Of a stretch of DNA of 45,166 bases, positions 25,580-34,546 are shown one piece after another. The notes below the pieces were generated by a model. The model ran no database searches. It saw only the letters and a program-made list of their open reading frames with translations, and was not told the origin of the DNA. Each line of letters begins with the position of its first letter. Position 1 is the first letter of the stretch. The DNA comes from Flavobacterium sp. GTDB taxonomy: Bacteria > Bacteroidota > Bacteroidia > Flavobacteriales > Flavobacteriaceae. The position numbers were made by a program, and so were the translations under genes. The stretch covers positions 1 to 45,166 of the forward strand of contig NZ_JAIXWA010000051.1 in NCBI RefSeq assembly GCF_027482425.1, read 5' to 3'.

Positions 25580-25966
25580 ATGGTAACCCAAATCACCAAA
25601 GGCATAAAAATTTCTGTCAGCACAAATTTTGAAGGTACCTACTTCAAAAACTACAAGTTGCACTACGCCTTTTCGTATGAAATTACCATTGAAAACCACA
25701 GCAAAGACTCGGTACAATTGTTGTCCCGTCATTGGGAAATTTTTGATTCCCTCAACGACTTAGAAACAGTCGATGGTGAAGGCGTTATTGGCAAAAAACC
25801 CGTTTTAAAACCTGGAGAAACCCACACTTATTCTTCCGGATGCTTACTTTCTTCACCCCATGGAGGGATGCGCGGTTGGTTTACTATGGTCAATTTTACC
25901 ACCACCAAAAACTTTCGCGTAATTGTTCCAGGCTTTCGATTGAACGCACCATATGCACTGAATTAA
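25580..25966 (+). CDS. apaG: ApaG domain protein
   Basis: A 128-residue single-domain protein with the ApaG fibronectin-III-like fold: YAFSYEITIENHSKDSVQLL, then SRHWEIFDS, VVGxxP-type VIGKKPVLKPGETHTYSSG, and the C-terminal GGMRGWFTMV. ApaG is linked genetically to cobalt/magnesium efflux (CorD in Salmonella) and binds pyrophosphate-like groups, but its biochemical role is unsettled. Length is standard. It is monocistronic; no apaH or rsmA/ksgA neighbours it, unlike in enterobacteria. Confidence 0.93.
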   Translation: MVTQITKGIKISVSTNFEGTYFKNYKLHYAFSYEITIENHSKDSVQLLSRHWEIFDSLNDLETVDGEGVIGKKPVLKPGETHTYSSGCLLSSPHGGMRGWFTMVNFTTTKNFRVIVPGFRLNAPYALN

Positions 25967-26017
25967 AGTCGTTTTCACATTACTTTCCTTATTCCTTTTT
26001 TATCACCAAAACCTTTG

Positions 26018-26025
26018 TATTTTTG
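26018..26025 (+). promoter_or_regulatory. -7 box TATTTTTG for pruA
   Basis: Exact TAnnTTTG match, with the pruA ATG 69 bp later. The 5' leader (about 63 nt) is longer than that of most genes here. Confidence 0.55.
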
Positions 26026-26094
26026 CGAAAGGGTAATGCATTCGTAAAAAGCACCCCCATTTTTCTTTATTGTTCAATTTTTAAATCCAACACC

Positions 26095-27723
26095 ATGCCT
26101 AAAGGATTTTTTAATGTCCCCAAAGCGGTTAACGAACCCGTAAAAGCATACACCCCAAATTCCCCTGAAAAAGCAGCTGTGCTTGCCGCCTACCAAAAAA
26201 TGTGGAACGAAACGATTGATGTGCCTATGTACATTGGTAGTCAAGAAGTTCGAACAGGCAATACGCGAACCCTATCGGCACCTCACAATCATAAACATAT
26301 AGTAGGTACCTACCATTTAGGGGGAGCTACGCATGTTACACAAGCGATTGACGCTGCCTTGGAAGCGCGAAAAAAATGGGCTAACATGCCTTGGGAGCAT
26401 CGTGCGGCTATTTTTTTAAAAGCGGCTGAGTTGATTGCAGGTCCCTACCGTTCACGCATTAATGCAGCCACGATGATTGCGCAATCCAAAACGATATTTC
26501 AAGCTGAAATTGATGCTGCGTGTGAATTAATAGACTTTTTACGCTATAATGTAGAATTTATGACGCAAATCTACAGCGACCAACCTACTTCGGTATCTGA
26601 CATTTGGAACCGTGTAGAATACCGTCCATTAGAGGGATTTGTGTATGCCATTACGCCGTTTAATTTTACAGCTATCGCAGCCAATCTTCCTGCCAGCGCT
26701 GCCTTAATGGGCAACACCGTTGTTTGGAAACCGAGCGACAGTCAGGTGTTTTCGGCCAAAGTAATTATTGATGTATTCCAAGAAGCAGGTGTCCCTGATG
26801 GGGTAATCAACGTGATTTTTGGTGACCCCGTAATGATTACCGATATTGTTTTAAAACACCCTGATTTTGCTGGCGTTCACTATACAGGATCCACGTTTGT
26901 CTTTAAAGAAATCTGGAAAAAAATTGGAGAAAATATCCATACCTACAAAACCTATCCACGCATAGTGGGGGAAACCGGTGGTAAAGACTTTATCTTGGCG
27001 CACCCCTCGGCTAATGTGAAACAGGTGGTTGCCAATACCATTCGCGGGGCTTTTGAATTTCAAGGACAAAAATGTAGTGCGGCTTCTCGTGCTTATTTCC
27101 CAAAATCCTTGTGGCCAGCGATTAAAGAAGAAATGGGAAAAGAATTGGCTTCTATAAAAATGGGGTCGCCTGAAGATTTTTCCAACTTTGTGACGGCCGT
27201 CATTCATGAAGGGTCGTTTGACAAACTGGTATCGTATATTGAACAAGCCAAACAAGATGCGGATGCGGAAATCTTATTTGGAGGAAACTACGACAAATCC
27301 GTGGGATATTTTATTCAACCTACCGTTATTTTGACTACCAATCCCAAATACAAAACGATGGAAACTGAGTTGTTCGGACCCGTTTTGACGGTATATATTT
27401 ATGAGGACGCCGATTGGAAAGACACCTTAACACTCATCGATCAAACATCTGAATATGCTTTGACGGGGGCTATCTTTAGCCAAGATCGTTACGCTATTGT
27501 GGAAGCGACACAAGCTTTAGAAAATAGTGCAGGGAACTTCTACATCAACGACAAACCTACGGGTGCTGTAGTCGGAATGCAACCGTTTGGTGGAGCGAGG
27601 GCTTCTGGAACCAACGACAAAGCAGGATCCATGCAAAACTTATTGCGTTGGGTTTCGCCGCGTACCATCAAAGAAACCTTTGTCACGCCCGCGAACTATC
27701 GTTATCCGTTTTTGGGCGAATAG
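26095..27723 (+). CDS. pruA: L-glutamate gamma-semialdehyde dehydrogenase (P5C dehydrogenase)
   Basis: A 542-residue NAD-dependent aldehyde dehydrogenase oxidising glutamate gamma-semialdehyde (from pyrroline-5-carboxylate) to glutamate, the second step of proline breakdown. The start MPKGFFNVPKAVNEPVKAY at 26095 matches the stand-alone family; the open frame from 25840 covers apaG and is an artefact. VGETGGKDF holds the general-base glutamate region and FQGQKCSAASRAYFP the catalytic cysteine. No proline dehydrogenase (PutA-type) fusion is present, and no separate proline dehydrogenase gene is in this window. It has its own promoter and a strong terminator at 27746-27778. Confidence 0.95.
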   Translation: MPKGFFNVPKAVNEPVKAYTPNSPEKAAVLAAYQKMWNETIDVPMYIGSQEVRTGNTRTLSAPHNHKHIVGTYHLGGATHVTQAIDAALEARKKWANMPWEHRAAIFLKAAELIAGPYRSRINAATMIAQSKTIFQAEIDAACELIDFLRYNVEFMTQIYSDQPTSVSDIWNRVEYRPLEGFVYAITPFNFTAIAANLPASAALMGNTVVWKPSDSQVFSAKVIIDVFQEAGVPDGVINVIFGDPVMITDIVLKHPDFAGVHYTGSTFVFKEIWKKIGENIHTYKTYPRIVGETGGKDFILAHPSANVKQVVANTIRGAFEFQGQKCSAASRAYFPKSLWPAIKEEMGKELASIKMGSPEDFSNFVTAVIHEGSFDKLVSYIEQAKQDADAEILFGGNYDKSVGYFIQPTVILTTNPKYKTMETELFGPVLTVYIYEDADWKDTLTLIDQTSEYALTGAIFSQDRYAIVEATQALENSAGNFYINDKPTGAVVGMQPFGGARASGTNDKAGSMQNLLRWVSPRTIKETFVTPANYRYPFLGE

Positions 27724-27745
27724 TTTTTTAACGTTCATCGTATAC

Positions 27746-27778
27746 AAATCCGGTTCTACCTAAGAATCGGATTTTTTT
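27746..27778 (+). terminator. terminator after pruA
   Basis: 12-bp stem aaatccggttct/agaatcggattt with one G-U pair and a 5-base loop, running into a further T tract. Confidence 0.85.
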
Positions 27779-27802
27779 ATCGGCTTGATTCTGAATTTTT
27801 TG

Positions 27803-27810
27803 TACATTCG
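27803..27810 (+). promoter_or_regulatory. possible -7 box TACATTCG for the T9SS cargo gene
   Basis: One base from TAnnTTTG, 19 bp before the ATG at 27830, following a T-rich tract. Confidence 0.4.
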
Positions 27811-27829
27811 AGCATCAAAATCCTAACAC

Positions 27830-30100
27830 ATGAATCAAACATTACGCGTTTTCGTTTTGGGCTTATGGGGAATGACCCTGCACGCGCAAGAAGCTACTTA
27901 CGATCTTTTGAAATCCGACTCCCAAACACACATCCTGATCGACCGGGTATGGTGTAACTCAAAAATCAAAGGACAAGTTCCCAGCACACTTAATGCATCT
28001 CTTTTTAAACAAATCTACAGCGAAATGCAAAGGGCTGATTTTGACCAGCGCTTGCCCGCCCTTTCGGCATGGGAAACCCCTAAAGCGATTGGTATAGCAC
28101 AACATGAAATTCCGCTTGCTGTTTTGGTAACCGATTTTGAATCTATTCCTCAAAGCCATTATGCCAGTTTACAAAAAAACAGTCTCGGGCAATGGTTAGC
28201 AAAAGGAAATTCCCACTATTTACAACAACACCATTTTGCGGGTGTAGCGCCCATCATAGGCACTTCTCGCACCAATACAGTGACGTTTACGCTCCCTGAA
28301 AATTTGGTGTTTAGCACGACCAAAACGCTCGCTTCCTTATCACTTACTTTAGAAAACGGCATTAGTTTTTCCCTTCAAAAAGGACAAAAACTACCGATAA
28401 CGTTCCCCCGTAGCGGACAACATACGGTTGAAGTTTTACTTGAATTTACCGATGGAAGTCAGTCCCAAAGCCGATTTACCTTCACCACCGAAGGACAAGT
28501 ATATGGAAAAAGCAATGGATTTACCGTGGTCCCCAACGTGGTCAATGCCCTAAATTCGACACTCACCTACCAAGGTTTTGGCGAAACAGCTCCCTTTGCC
28601 GGTCGTGGTGAATATGAACTTTTTTTGGATACCACCAATGGCGTTTTGGACAAACCGATTATTCTTGTAGATGGCTTTGACCCCGGCGACACCCGAAATA
28701 CAACCGCTATTTACAACCAATTAACCTATGGCGTGGGACAAAATATGGCCGATGATTTACGCGCTCTAGGGTTTGATGTCATTGTGCTCAACTTCCCCAA
28801 TTATGTTCGTCCAAATAGCACAACAACCGTCGATGGCGGTGTGGACTTTATCCAACGTAATGCGTTTGTGTTGGTCGAACTCTTGCAGCAAATCAATGCG
28901 CAGAAAGTTGGAAACGAGCAAAATGTAGTTATCGGACCCAGCATGGGGGGATTGATTTCACGTTATGCATTGCGGTATATGGAAATGAATAGCTTAAATC
29001 ACGATACCCGTTTGTATATTTCGTTTGATTCGCCCCATTTAGGAGCCAACGTACCGATTGGCTTTCAACATTTATTCAATTATATGGCCTTTGGTCCTTT
29101 GGGCGACACTTCTATGCAAGCAATTGTCAATGGGATGTTGAAGAGTCCCGCTGCTCGACAGATGCTGATTGACCATTTGGAAGGTCACCTTCAAGCGGGA
29201 AGTGCCTTTGAATTCATGACCGCCACCAATGCTTTACTTCCGACAGGAGCTCCCAACTATCGGAATGCCTTTCAAAACGAACTCAACACGATGGGATTCC
29301 CCACTACGGTTCGCAATGTCGCTATCGCCAACGGGGCGGGCAATGGAACAATGACCGGTACACCCGATATGGTCGTCATGGACCATACGTTTAACCAAAG
29401 CACCTCCCAACGGGCCATTATCAACTTACGCTTTACGCCAGCCGCGGGTCAAACCAATCAGGTGAGCCGTTTCCGTGGGCAAACCTTTATCTTGTTTGGA
29501 TGGGTAACCTTATTAGAAAGCTTAGCCAACTGCCGCTATCCCGCTACCACCGCTGGATTGGATTCGGCCCCAGGCGGTCGCTTTGATATGTCGGGATTGG
29601 CTACAGGAGCTCCAGGCAATACCTTAATTACGGAGTTTATGGATAATTTGGAGATACAATTTTTTGATTTTATTCCCACGTTAAGTGCCTTGGCCGTGAG
29701 CAACCCCAATTGGTACAGTCCGATTACAACCAACTCGGTTACCCCTTTTGTCAATTACCATGTGCCCAATGTGAATGAAAATCACGTGACCTTGACGCCG
29801 ACCAACCAACTTTTTGCCTACAACGAAATTGTACAAGGGCAGTTGGGATTGAATGCATTAGCGATAGAGCAACTGCAAGTAAAAAATCCAATGGGGAGCC
29901 AATTGGAACTCTATGCTCCAAATGAAGTGACGGCCTCGACTTTACAGCTTACCGACATGACGGGGAAAACCGTTTGGAAAGCTACTCAGGACTCATTTTC
30001 GGGTTTGATAAGTATTCCGATGGATCTATCTGTTGGTGCCTATCTTCTGACTTTGTCGAATGAATCGGGTAAAAAAACCTTTAAACTGATTAAATCATAA
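27830..30100 (+). CDS. secreted alpha/beta-hydrolase (lipase-like) with T9SS type A sorting domain
   Basis: A 756-residue secreted protein. Signal peptide 1-~20 (ending LHAQ); residues ~20-245 form a beta-rich N-terminal part; ~270-600 is an alpha/beta hydrolase: LVDGFDPGD, then the nucleophile elbow GPSMGGLISRYALRYME (GxSxG), then FDSPHLGANVPIG, as in PGAP1/lipase relatives. The last ~80 residues (LQLTDMTGKTVWKA ... LSVGAYLLTLSNESGKKTFKLIKS) are a T9SS type A sorting domain, so the enzyme is exported by SprA and attached to the surface or released. It probably cleaves lipids or other esters; the substrate is unknown. Expressed alone, ending at a bidirectional terminator. Confidence 0.9.
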   Translation: MNQTLRVFVLGLWGMTLHAQEATYDLLKSDSQTHILIDRVWCNSKIKGQVPSTLNASLFKQIYSEMQRADFDQRLPALSAWETPKAIGIAQHEIPLAVLVTDFESIPQSHYASLQKNSLGQWLAKGNSHYLQQHHFAGVAPIIGTSRTNTVTFTLPENLVFSTTKTLASLSLTLENGISFSLQKGQKLPITFPRSGQHTVEVLLEFTDGSQSQSRFTFTTEGQVYGKSNGFTVVPNVVNALNSTLTYQGFGETAPFAGRGEYELFLDTTNGVLDKPIILVDGFDPGDTRNTTAIYNQLTYGVGQNMADDLRALGFDVIVLNFPNYVRPNSTTTVDGGVDFIQRNAFVLVELLQQINAQKVGNEQNVVIGPSMGGLISRYALRYMEMNSLNHDTRLYISFDSPHLGANVPIGFQHLFNYMAFGPLGDTSMQAIVNGMLKSPAARQMLIDHLEGHLQAGSAFEFMTATNALLPTGAPNYRNAFQNELNTMGFPTTVRNVAIANGAGNGTMTGTPDMVVMDHTFNQSTSQRAIINLRFTPAAGQTNQVSRFRGQTFILFGWVTLLESLANCRYPATTAGLDSAPGGRFDMSGLATGAPGNTLITEFMDNLEIQFFDFIPTLSALAVSNPNWYSPITTNSVTPFVNYHVPNVNENHVTLTPTNQLFAYNEIVQGQLGLNALAIEQLQVKNPMGSQLELYAPNEVTASTLQLTDMTGKTVWKATQDSFSGLISIPMDLSVGAYLLTLSNESGKKTFKLIKS

Positions 30101-30101
30101 C

Positions 30102-30134
30102 AAAAAAGTCCCTTTTCAAGAGGGACTTTTTTTT
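30102..30134. terminator. bidirectional terminator
   Basis: 12-bp perfect stem aaaaaagtccct/agggactttttt with a 7-base loop, between the convergent T9SS cargo gene and rsmG. Confidence 0.88.
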
Positions 30135-30762
30135 AGGTTTTATATTTCAACGGAAGATAGACTACTTTTTTAGTTTCAAAGAAGTCGTCCTCAAAATAGT
30201 CGGATAAATTATACAATACCGTACGCTGAAAAACAGCCAATTCCTCAGTCAAATCGCCGCCTTTTAAATAGAGAATTCCGTTATCGAGCGGGTGTTTGGA
30301 TTGTTTTTTTACTTTGCCTCTCACCCATTTCACAAAATCGGGCATGTTGGTGACGGCTCGGCTCACAATAAAATCAAACTCTTCTTGCACGTTTTCTGCG
30401 CGCATTTGGGCCGCTTTGACATTGGTCAATCCCAAAGCTGCGGAAACTTCTTGGACCACTTTTATCTTTTTACCAATGACATCGATCAAGTAAAATTGGG
30501 TTTCTGGAAAAAGTATGGCCAACGGAACACCCGGAAATCCGCCTCCCGTTCCAACATCCATTACCGAAGCGCCCGGTTGAAATTCCATAACCTTGGCAAT
30601 CCCTAACGAATGCAAGACATGTCGGGTATACAACGCGTCAATGTCCTTTCGCGAAATCACGTTGATTTTAGCATTCCATTCGGTATACAGCGCTTGCAAT
30701 TGCGTAAATTGATTGCGTTGATTTTCAGTAAGGTTAGGAAATTGCTCCCAAATTTCTTCCAT
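30133..30762 (-). CDS. rsmG: 16S rRNA (guanine527-N7)-methyltransferase RsmG
   Basis: A 209-residue cytosolic SAM-dependent methyltransferase that modifies G527 in the 530 loop of 16S rRNA; loss of it gives low-level streptomycin resistance in many bacteria. The SAM site MDVGTGGGFPGVPLAI and following LIDVIGKKIKVVQEV and FIVSRAVTNMPDF are standard. The ATG at 30762 (MEEIWEQFPNLTENQ) is preferred to 30813 because a TACTTTG-type box, TAACTTTG at 30778-30785, overlaps the longer version. It stands alone rather than next to mnmG/gidA, unlike the arrangement in many bacteria. Confidence 0.95.
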   Translation of the reverse strand: MEEIWEQFPNLTENQRNQFTQLQALYTEWNAKINVISRKDIDALYTRHVLHSLGIAKVMEFQPGASVMDVGTGGGFPGVPLAILFPETQFYLIDVIGKKIKVVQEVSAALGLTNVKAAQMRAENVQEEFDFIVSRAVTNMPDFVKWVRGKVKKQSKHPLDNGILYLKGGDLTEELAVFQRTVLYNLSDYFEDDFFETKKVVYLPLKYKT

Positions 30763-30777
30763 GCATTGAATTTTAAG

Positions 30778-30785
30778 CAAAGTTA
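30778..30785 (-). promoter_or_regulatory. -7 box TAACTTTG for rsmG
   Basis: Exact TAnnTTTG match on the minus strand, 15 bp upstream of the ATG at 30762. Confidence 0.65.
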
Positions 30786-30821
30786 CGTTAAATCGTGAAT
30801 AAAATATGGGCAATGTCAGGT

Positions 30822-30848
30822 TTGAAAAAATTATATTACTTAAATTTG
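30822..30848 (+). promoter_or_regulatory. promoter of the desaturase gene
   Basis: TTG (30822-30824), 16-bp spacer, TAAATTTG (30841-30848), then the ATG at 30874. Confidence 0.55.
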
Positions 30849-30873
30849 AGGCAATATTTAAAATTTAGAATAC

Positions 30874-31968
30874 ATGGAAGCAGGAAGTCCTATCTTCTCC
30901 AAAAGTGATCAATTAAAATTCTTCAGAACGCTTAACAAGCGCGTAAACGACTACTTCAAAGACAACAACCTCAGCCGCACTGGAAACTGGAAATTGCACC
31001 TGAAAACCATGGTGATGTTTTCCATTTTTCTTGTGCCTTACTTTTTTGTTTTGGCGATGGATATGCCATTTTGGATGTATCTTTTGCTGAATATCATCAC
31101 TGGTATCGGTATGGCAGGCGTGGGCATGAATGTAATGCACGATGGTAATCACGGCTCGTATTCGACCAAATCTTGGGTGAACAAAATCATGGGCGGCAGT
31201 ATTTATATTCTGGCGGGCAATGTCTACAACTGGCAAGTGCAACACAACGTTTTACACCATACGTATACCAATATTTTAGGCCATGATGAGGACCTCGAAG
31301 CGGGACGTATTTTGCGATTTACACGGGAGGCGAAATGGTACAAACACCACAAGTTTCAACATGTGTACTCCATCTTTTTGTATGGATTGCTAACGTTCAA
31401 CTGGGCTATTACGACCGACTTTTTACAAATGAAACGCTATTTGGCACGAAAACTATCGTATGGCGATTTCAAAAGTCCAACGTTTCAATGGACCACTTTG
31501 ATTATTACCAAAGTGATTTATTTCTCTATTTGGTTAGTGACCCCAATGGTGATGGGAATAACCTGGTGGAAAGTAATAGTAGGTTTTGCGGTGATGCATT
31601 ATACCGCGGGTCTTATTTTGAGTATTGTGTTCCAATTGGCCCACGTGGTGCATGAAACCCACAACCCTGTACCCAATGAGAATGGAGAAATCGAAAATAC
31701 ATGGGCCATCCACCAATTGTATACTACGGCCAATTTTGCCCCCAAAAACTGGTTGGTCAATTACTATACTGGCGGTTTAAATCACCAAATTGAGCATCAC
31801 ATTTTTCCTAATATTAGTCACATTCACTACGATAAAATTGCAGAAATCGTAAAACAAACGGCCAAAGAATGTAACCTCCCTTATTATGAGTTTAAAACCA
31901 TGCGGGAGGCCGTGATTTCGCATTTTAGCCACTTGAAGGAATTGGGTAAAAAACCCCAATTGGCATAA
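30874..31968 (+). CDS. membrane fatty acid desaturase (acyl-CoA/linoleoyl type)
   Basis: A 364-residue integral membrane di-iron enzyme that inserts double bonds into acyl chains. All three histidine boxes are present: HDGNHGS (about 90-96), HNVLHHTYTN (about 125-134), and NHQIEHHIFP (about 303-312). The third box has Q-x-x-H-H, the pattern of front-end and linoleoyl-CoA desaturases, but there is no N-terminal cytochrome b5 domain, so electrons must come from a separate carrier. Four membrane helices are visible. It probably adjusts membrane fluidity, but positional specificity cannot be read from sequence. Monocistronic. Confidence 0.9.
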   Translation: MEAGSPIFSKSDQLKFFRTLNKRVNDYFKDNNLSRTGNWKLHLKTMVMFSIFLVPYFFVLAMDMPFWMYLLLNIITGIGMAGVGMNVMHDGNHGSYSTKSWVNKIMGGSIYILAGNVYNWQVQHNVLHHTYTNILGHDEDLEAGRILRFTREAKWYKHHKFQHVYSIFLYGLLTFNWAITTDFLQMKRYLARKLSYGDFKSPTFQWTTLIITKVIYFSIWLVTPMVMGITWWKVIVGFAVMHYTAGLILSIVFQLAHVVHETHNPVPNENGEIENTWAIHQLYTTANFAPKNWLVNYYTGGLNHQIEHHIFPNISHIHYDKIAEIVKQTAKECNLPYYEFKTMREAVISHFSHLKELGKKPQLA

Positions 31969-31978
31969 ATTTTAGGAC

Positions 31979-31986
31979 TATCTTTG
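31979..31986 (+). promoter_or_regulatory. -7 box TATCTTTG for the aminotransferase gene
   Basis: Exact TAnnTTTG match, 27 bp before the ATG at 32014; it overlaps the upstream ATG at 31984 and so rules it out. Confidence 0.65.
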
Positions 31987-32013
31987 CCCGAAATCTCAAA
32001 ACACAACACCACC

Positions 32014-33198
32014 ATGAATCCGTTATCCGACCGTATCAACAGTCTGACTACATCCCAAACTTTAGCTATGGCTGCCTTGGCACGCGAATTAAAAGCCCAA
32101 GGAAAAGATATCATCAGTTTAAGTTTGGGCGAACCCGATTTTAATACGCCCGATTTTATTAAAGAAGCGGCTAAAAAAGCAATTGATGAAAATTACAGTA
32201 CCTACTCGCCTGTCGATGGGTATCTCGAACTCAAAGAGGCTATTTGCCGTAAGTTCAAACGGGATAATAATCTGACCTATACCCCGGCACAAATTGTGGT
32301 TTCTACAGGCGCCAAGCAGTCGTTGTACAACATTGCCCAAGTGATGATCAATCCGGGTGACGAAGTGATTCTTCCTGCACCGTATTGGGTTTCCTATGCT
32401 GAAATTATAAAAATCGCAGGCGGCATCCCGGTGGAAGTTCCCACGAGCGTTGAAAGCGATTTCAAAATTACACCTGAGCAATTGGCACAAGCCATTACGC
32501 CTAAAACCAAAATGATTTGGTACAGTTCGCCCTGTAACCCCAGCGGCTCCGTATATAGCCGTGCAGAATTGACCGCACTGTCAGACATTATACTCCAACA
32601 CGATAATCTCTACGTCGTTTCGGATGAGATTTACGAACATATCAACTTCTCGGGAACGTTTTGCAGCATTGCTTCGATTCCGGGGATGTTTGACCGCACG
32701 ATTACCGTCAATGGTGTGGCCAAAGCCTTTGCCATGACCGGGTGGCGTATTGGCTATATCGGTGCCCCCGAAGTGATTGCCAAGGCCTGTACCAAAATGC
32801 AAGGCCAAGTGACCAGTGGGGCCAACTCGATTGCCCAACGCGCCACAATTACCGCCGTTGATGCCGATCCGAGTGTGTTAAACGACATGGTGGCTGCTTT
32901 CCAACGCCGTCGTGATTTGGTCGTAGGTTTACTCCAAGATATCCCCGGTATGAAAATCAACGTTCCCGAAGGCGCCTTTTATGTGTTTCCCGATGTGTCG
33001 TCCTTTTTTGGAAAAACCTTGCGCGGAAAACTAATCCAGAACGCCGATGATTTCTCAATGTATTTGCTTTCCGAAGCCAATGTAGCCACGGTAACGGGCG
33101 ACGCTTTCGGAAACCCCAACTGCATTCGTTTCTCGTATGCCACCAGCGAAGAGCTCCTTACCGAAGCCTTACGCCGCATCAAAGAAGCCGTTGCATAA
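32014..33198 (+). CDS. pyridoxal phosphate-dependent aminotransferase, class I (aspartate aminotransferase-like)
   Basis: A 394-residue cytosolic PLP enzyme of fold type I, subgroup of bacterial aspartate (or prephenate/aspartate) aminotransferases. Diagnostic parts: SLGEPDFNTPDF near the N-terminus, STGAKQSLYNIAQ, WYSSPCNPSGSVYS, VVSDEIYEHINFSG with the PLP-binding aspartate, the lysine in GVAKAFAMTGWRIGYIG, and the arginine in NCIRFSYATS. Length is normal. Substrate set is probably aspartate/2-oxoglutarate, but related enzymes act on other amino acids. It has its own promoter and terminator (33206-33231). Confidence 0.9.
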   Translation: MNPLSDRINSLTTSQTLAMAALARELKAQGKDIISLSLGEPDFNTPDFIKEAAKKAIDENYSTYSPVDGYLELKEAICRKFKRDNNLTYTPAQIVVSTGAKQSLYNIAQVMINPGDEVILPAPYWVSYAEIIKIAGGIPVEVPTSVESDFKITPEQLAQAITPKTKMIWYSSPCNPSGSVYSRAELTALSDIILQHDNLYVVSDEIYEHINFSGTFCSIASIPGMFDRTITVNGVAKAFAMTGWRIGYIGAPEVIAKACTKMQGQVTSGANSIAQRATITAVDADPSVLNDMVAAFQRRRDLVVGLLQDIPGMKINVPEGAFYVFPDVSSFFGKTLRGKLIQNADDFSMYLLSEANVATVTGDAFGNPNCIRFSYATSEELLTEALRRIKEAVA

Positions 33199-33205
33199 AC
33201 CCATC

Positions 33206-33231
33206 GCCTCAAGGAAACTTGGGGCTTTTTT
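33206..33231 (+). terminator. terminator after the aminotransferase gene
   Basis: 8-bp stem gcctcaag/cttggggc (one G-U pair) closed by a GAAA tetraloop and followed by six T residues. Confidence 0.85.
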
Positions 33232-33243
33232 GTTTCATTTTTT

Positions 33244-33332
33244 GGGCGTTCCCCTTCAGGTCGGGTGTTCCCTTGCAAGTCCGTTGCCTCCGTAAACTCC
33301 AGCATCCGGGCTTTCCAGTGCACCCCCTAACG
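33244..33332 (+). repeat. intergenic repeat element B
   Basis: Shows gggcgttcccc, tcaggtcgggtgttccc, ttgcaagtc, gggctttccagtgcacc and a cccctaacgc end, in the same order as element A at 19600-19737 but diverged in sequence. It lies in the 178-bp gap between the aminotransferase terminator and purT. No protein frame of interest crosses it. I recall this pattern as widespread in Flavobacterium; not checked. Confidence 0.6.
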
Positions 33333-33376
33333 CAACCTGAAACGAATGTTTCGCCTACCGTATCAAAATACACTGC

Positions 33377-34543
33377 ATGAAAAAAAAGATTTTACTTTTA
33401 GGCTCCGGTGAACTCGGAAAAGAATTTGTCATTGCGGCCCAACGTTTGGGTCAAACTGTAATTGCGGTCGACAGCTACGAAAACGCGCCTGCCATGCCCG
33501 TGGCCCATGCGTTTGAAGTCATCAACATGCTTGACGGTGCCGCACTTGATGCAATTGTAGCCAAACACCAACCCGATTATATCGTGCCCGAAATCGAAGC
33601 CATTCGCACCGAGCGGTTTTACGACTATGAAGCGCAAGGAATTAAAGTGGTTCCTTCTGCCAAAGCGGCCAACTTTACGATGAACCGCAAAGCCATTCGC
33701 GACTTGGCCGCCCAAGACTTGGGACTACGAACGGCCAACTACCGCTATGCGACCTCCGCCGCCGAATTGGAGCAAGCCGTTGCCGAAGTGGGCATCCCCT
33801 GTGTGGTGAAACCCTTGATGAGCTCGTCGGGCAAAGGCCAATCGACGATAAAAACTACCGAAGATATTGCCAAAGCTTGGGCTTACGCTGTTGAAGGTTC
33901 GCGGGGAGACGTGGTCGAAGTCATTGTAGAAGCCTTTGTCAACTTCCATTCGGAAATCACGTTATTGACCGTCACGCAAAACAATAATCCAACCCTATTT
34001 TGTGCGCCTATCGGTCACCGTCAAGAACGCGGCGATTACCAAGAGAGTTGGCAACCGGCTCGCGTTTCGGAGCGCGACTTGTCCGAAGCCCAAGACATGG
34101 CACGAAAAGTTACCGAAGCCTTGGGCGGAGCGGGATTGTTTGGTGTGGAGTTTTTCTTAACCGACGAAGGCGTGTACTTCTCTGAACTCTCGCCACGTCC
34201 GCATGATACGGGCATGGTGACCTTGGCGGGTACGCAAAACTTCAACGAGTTTGAATTGCATTTGCGTGCAGTGTTGAGTTTACCTATTTATGAAATTACG
34301 CTAGAAAAAGCGGGAGCAAGTGCCGTGATTTTAGCAGGTGCGAATTCTGACAATCCCACCTATACCGGTATTGAAACTGTGGCGGGCTTACCGAAAACTG
34401 ATTTTCGTATTTTTGGAAAACCCACTTCGCGACCCTACCGCAGAATGGGCGTGGTGTTGACCCATGATGTATTAGAAACACCGATTGAGCAACTTGTTGA
34501 ACGCGCGCAAGAAACGGCGCAAATAATTACTGTAAACCCGTAA
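33377..34543 (+). CDS. purT: formate-dependent phosphoribosylglycinamide formyltransferase
   Basis: A 388-residue ATP-grasp enzyme of purine synthesis that makes formyl-GAR from GAR, formate and ATP, without tetrahydrofolate. [20 protein letters not shown] at the N-terminus, the IVPEIEAI block, [18 protein letters not shown] (ATP-binding loop), the [11 protein letters not shown] and [14 protein letters not shown] metal/ATP-binding blocks all match PurT. Length standard (about 390). It is followed by a Cys/His-rich small protein (3-bp gap) and a Crp/Fnr gene, so the three may be one transcript. No TAnnTTTG box was recognised just upstream. Confidence 0.95.
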   Translation: MKKKILLLGSGELGKEFVIAAQRLGQTVIAVDSYENAPAMPVAHAFEVINMLDGAALDAIVAKHQPDYIVPEIEAIRTERFYDYEAQGIKVVPSAKAANFTMNRKAIRDLAAQDLGLRTANYRYATSAAELEQAVAEVGIPCVVKPLMSSSGKGQSTIKTTEDIAKAWAYAVEGSRGDVVEVIVEAFVNFHSEITLLTVTQNNNPTLFCAPIGHRQERGDYQESWQPARVSERDLSEAQDMARKVTEALGGAGLFGVEFFLTDEGVYFSELSPRPHDTGMVTLAGTQNFNEFELHLRAVLSLPIYEITLEKAGASAVILAGANSDNPTYTGIETVAGLPKTDFRIFGKPTSRPYRRMGVVLTHDVLETPIEQLVERAQETAQIITVNP

Positions 34544-34546
34544 GTT

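Noticed and set aside
25840..26094. N-terminal extension of PruA upstream of 26095
   Set aside because: It runs through the end of apaG and the pruA promoter box; family members begin at MPKGFFNV-type sequence.
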